In this document: piece by piece, positions 43,915 through 45,514 of the stretch | Layout: each line of letters starts with the position of its first letter | How positions within the stretch are numbered: the stretch's first letter is position 1 | NCBI GenBank assembly: GCA_018335555.1 | Contig: JAGXST010000343.1 | Location: forward strand, 1-45,514 | Direction: 5' to 3' | Length of the DNA stretch: 45,514 bases | Source of the DNA: Actinomycetota bacterium | GTDB lineage: Bacteria; Actinomycetota; Nitriliruptoria; Nitriliruptorales; Nitriliruptoraceae | Notes under the pieces: generated by a model | Databases searched by the model: none | Told to the model about the DNA's origin: nothing | The model's input: only the letters and a program-made list of their open reading frames with translations | Program-made: the position numbers and the translations under genes

Positions 43915-44588
43915 TGACCGAGACCGACGCCCCTGGCTCCCTCGTCGACCGTCGCAGCCGGGGCCTACTCGTGGCCGCCGCCCTCCTGGTGGTCGGCACG
44001 GTCGTGCTCGTGGTCGTGTTCGGGGTCCAACGTCCCCCGAGCCTTTCGACCCTTGCCGACGACCCGGCGGACGGCCCCTCGGCGGCCGTGGCCTGGATGG
44101 CATGGGAACGCGGCGAGGCCTGTGTCGGGGTCGCCCGGCCGTCCGGCGTGGTCGCCGCCCCATGGTGCTCGCCGGCGGGGGGCGAGGTGGTGCGCTTCAG
44201 CGGCGACGAGATCGTCGTGCGCACGTGGGAGGCGGGGGAGCGGCTGCGCACGATCGACCTCGACGACGGGCGCCCCACCGGTTGGCTCCCGGCCGAGGAC
44301 GACCTCGCCGTCGACCCGGTCCCCGACGCCGTGTGGCCGGAGCGCGACGACAGCAGCCTGACCCTGCGCGAGATCGGCAGCGACGCGGTCCTGTGGCGGG
44401 TCGAGGCGCCCGAGCGCTACACGATCGACAGTTCGGCGCACAGCCCCGACGGTGCATGGATCCTGATGGTGGACTCGGCCGGCCGGCTGTTGGTCGTGCC
44501 GGCCGACGGGTCGGGACCGCCGCGCGTTTGGGCGGAGGACGTACCGGCGTGGCCCGTGCCGGTCTGGGAGGACGCGACGGCGGGCTGA
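43911..44588 (+). CDS. Hypothetical membrane-anchored protein
   Basis: One N-terminal TM (GLLVAAALLVVGTVVLVVVFGV); overlaps upstream stop. Confidence 0.6.
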   Translation: MMTETDAPGSLVDRRSRGLLVAAALLVVGTVVLVVVFGVQRPPSLSTLADDPADGPSAAVAWMAWERGEACVGVARPSGVVAAPWCSPAGGEVVRFSGDEIVVRTWEAGERLRTIDLDDGRPTGWLPAEDDLAVDPVPDAVWPERDDSSLTLREIGSDAVLWRVEAPERYTIDSSAHSPDGAWILMVDSAGRLLVVPADGSGPPRVWAEDVPAWPVPVWEDATAG

Positions 44589-44606
44589 GCCGGGTTGGTG
44601 GTCCTT

Positions 44607-44682
44607 CCCCCGGGCCCACTTGACCGCCTCCCCCGGGGCCCACCCTTGACCGCCTCCCCCCCGGGGCCCACCCTTGACCGCC
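44607..44682. repeat. Three tandem ~24-28 bp GC-rich repeats
   Basis: ccccggggcccacccttgaccgcc exact at 44631-44654 and 44659-44682, with a shorter variant at 44607-44628. Confidence 0.85.
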
Positions 44683-44753
44683 GTCGCTAGGCTCGAAAGG
44701 ACGCGCCCCGCCGGTGCCGTCCGACCTCCCTAGCCTGCCGAAAGCCTGCCGCC

Positions 44754-45514
44754 GTGACCGAGCTGTCCAAGGCCTACGACCCCGCGGCCGTCGAGTCCGA
44801 CCTCTACGCCGACTGGGTCGCCGCCGGCCTGTTCCACGCCGACCCCGAAGGCGACGGTGAGCCGTACTCGATCGTGATCCCCCCACCGAACGTCACCGGG
44901 TCGTTGCACATCGGGCACGCGCTGGACAACGGCATCCAGGACGTGCTGATCCGTCGGGCCCGGATGCAGGGCAAGAACGCGGTCTGGATCCCGGGCACCG
45001 ACCATGCCGGCATCGCGACCCAGAACGTGGTCGAGAAGCAGCTCGCGGACGAGGGCACCGACCGGCACGAACTCGGCCGGGCCGCCTTCGTCGAGCGCAC
45101 CTGGCACTGGCGGGAGGAGTCCGGCGGCACGATCCTGCGGCAGTTGCGTCGGCTCGGCGCGTCGTGCGACTGGGAACGCGAGGCGTTCACGTTCGACGAG
45201 ACCCGCTCGAACGCGGTCCGCGAGGTCTTCGTCACGCTCTACGAGCAGGGCCTGATCTACCGCGGGAACCGCCTGATCAACTGGTGCCCGCGCTGCCGCA
45301 CCGCGCTGTCCGACATCGAGGTCGAGCACACCGACACGCAGGGCGAACTGCTCCGCTTCCGATACGAGTTCGCCGACGGCGACGGGTACATCGAGGTGGC
45401 CACGACCCGGGCCGAGACGATGCTCGGCGACACCGCGATCGCGGTGCACCCCGACGACGAGCGCTACGCCGACCTCGTCGGGCGCGAGGTCCGCCACCCG
45501 TTCCAGGACCGCAC
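44754..45514 (+). CDS. valS: Valyl-tRNA synthetase, N-terminal part, truncated by window end
   Basis: Class I HIGH motif [58 protein letters not shown] start. Confidence 0.95.
   Translation, partial: MTELSKAYDPAAVESDLYADWVAAGLFHADPEGDGEPYSIVIPPPNVTGSLHIGHALDNGIQDVLIRRARMQGKNAVWIPGTDHAGIATQNVVEKQLADEGTDRHELGRAAFVERTWHWREESGGTILRQLRRLGASCDWEREAFTFDETRSNAVREVFVTLYEQGLIYRGNRLINWCPRCRTALSDIEVEHTDTQGELLRFRYEFADGDGYIEVATTRAETMLGDTAIAVHPDDERYADLVGREVRHPFQDR

Noticed and set aside
44607-44682. CRISPR array
   Set aside because: Repeats are nearly back-to-back, only three copies, without unique spacers or cas genes.

Overview
High-GC, probably actinobacterial chromosome segment in two parts. (1) Positions 1 to ~36.5 kb: an accessory catabolic and transport region. 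It holds the 3' end of a flavoprotein monooxygenase, an IclR regulator, dienelactone hydrolase, five MFS transporters (one fused to an aldo/keto reductase), a UspA gene plus a decayed usp copy, a TctC-TctB-TctA transporter, a bicupin / EutA-like reactivase / 3-hydroxyisobutyrate-dehydrogenase-like operon, two ornithine-cyclodeaminase-family genes, an isochorismatase-fold hydrolase, an iron/polyamine-type ABC importer with an SDR, two tandem FadR-type GntR regulators, a second bicupin, a split chromate-transporter-like pair, a tRNA-Gly, a three-subunit molybdenum hydroxylase and a ThDP enzyme. (2) ~36.6 kb to the end: conserved core genes (HPF/RaiA-like, tRNA-Pro, tig, lipoprotein, clpP, clpX, PLP-dependent ammonia-lyase, DUF2157-like membrane protein, valS 5' end). 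The most interesting signal is a recurring palindrome, TGGT-N3-ACCA, in 11 promoter-proximal positions through part 1. It resembles FadR/GntR operators and appears to tie the part-1 genes into one local regulon around an orphan EutA-like ATPase and two bicupins, with no ethanolamine ammonia-lyase genes in the window. No CRISPR array or intact insertion sequence was seen. All product names come from reading translated sequences; no database search was run.
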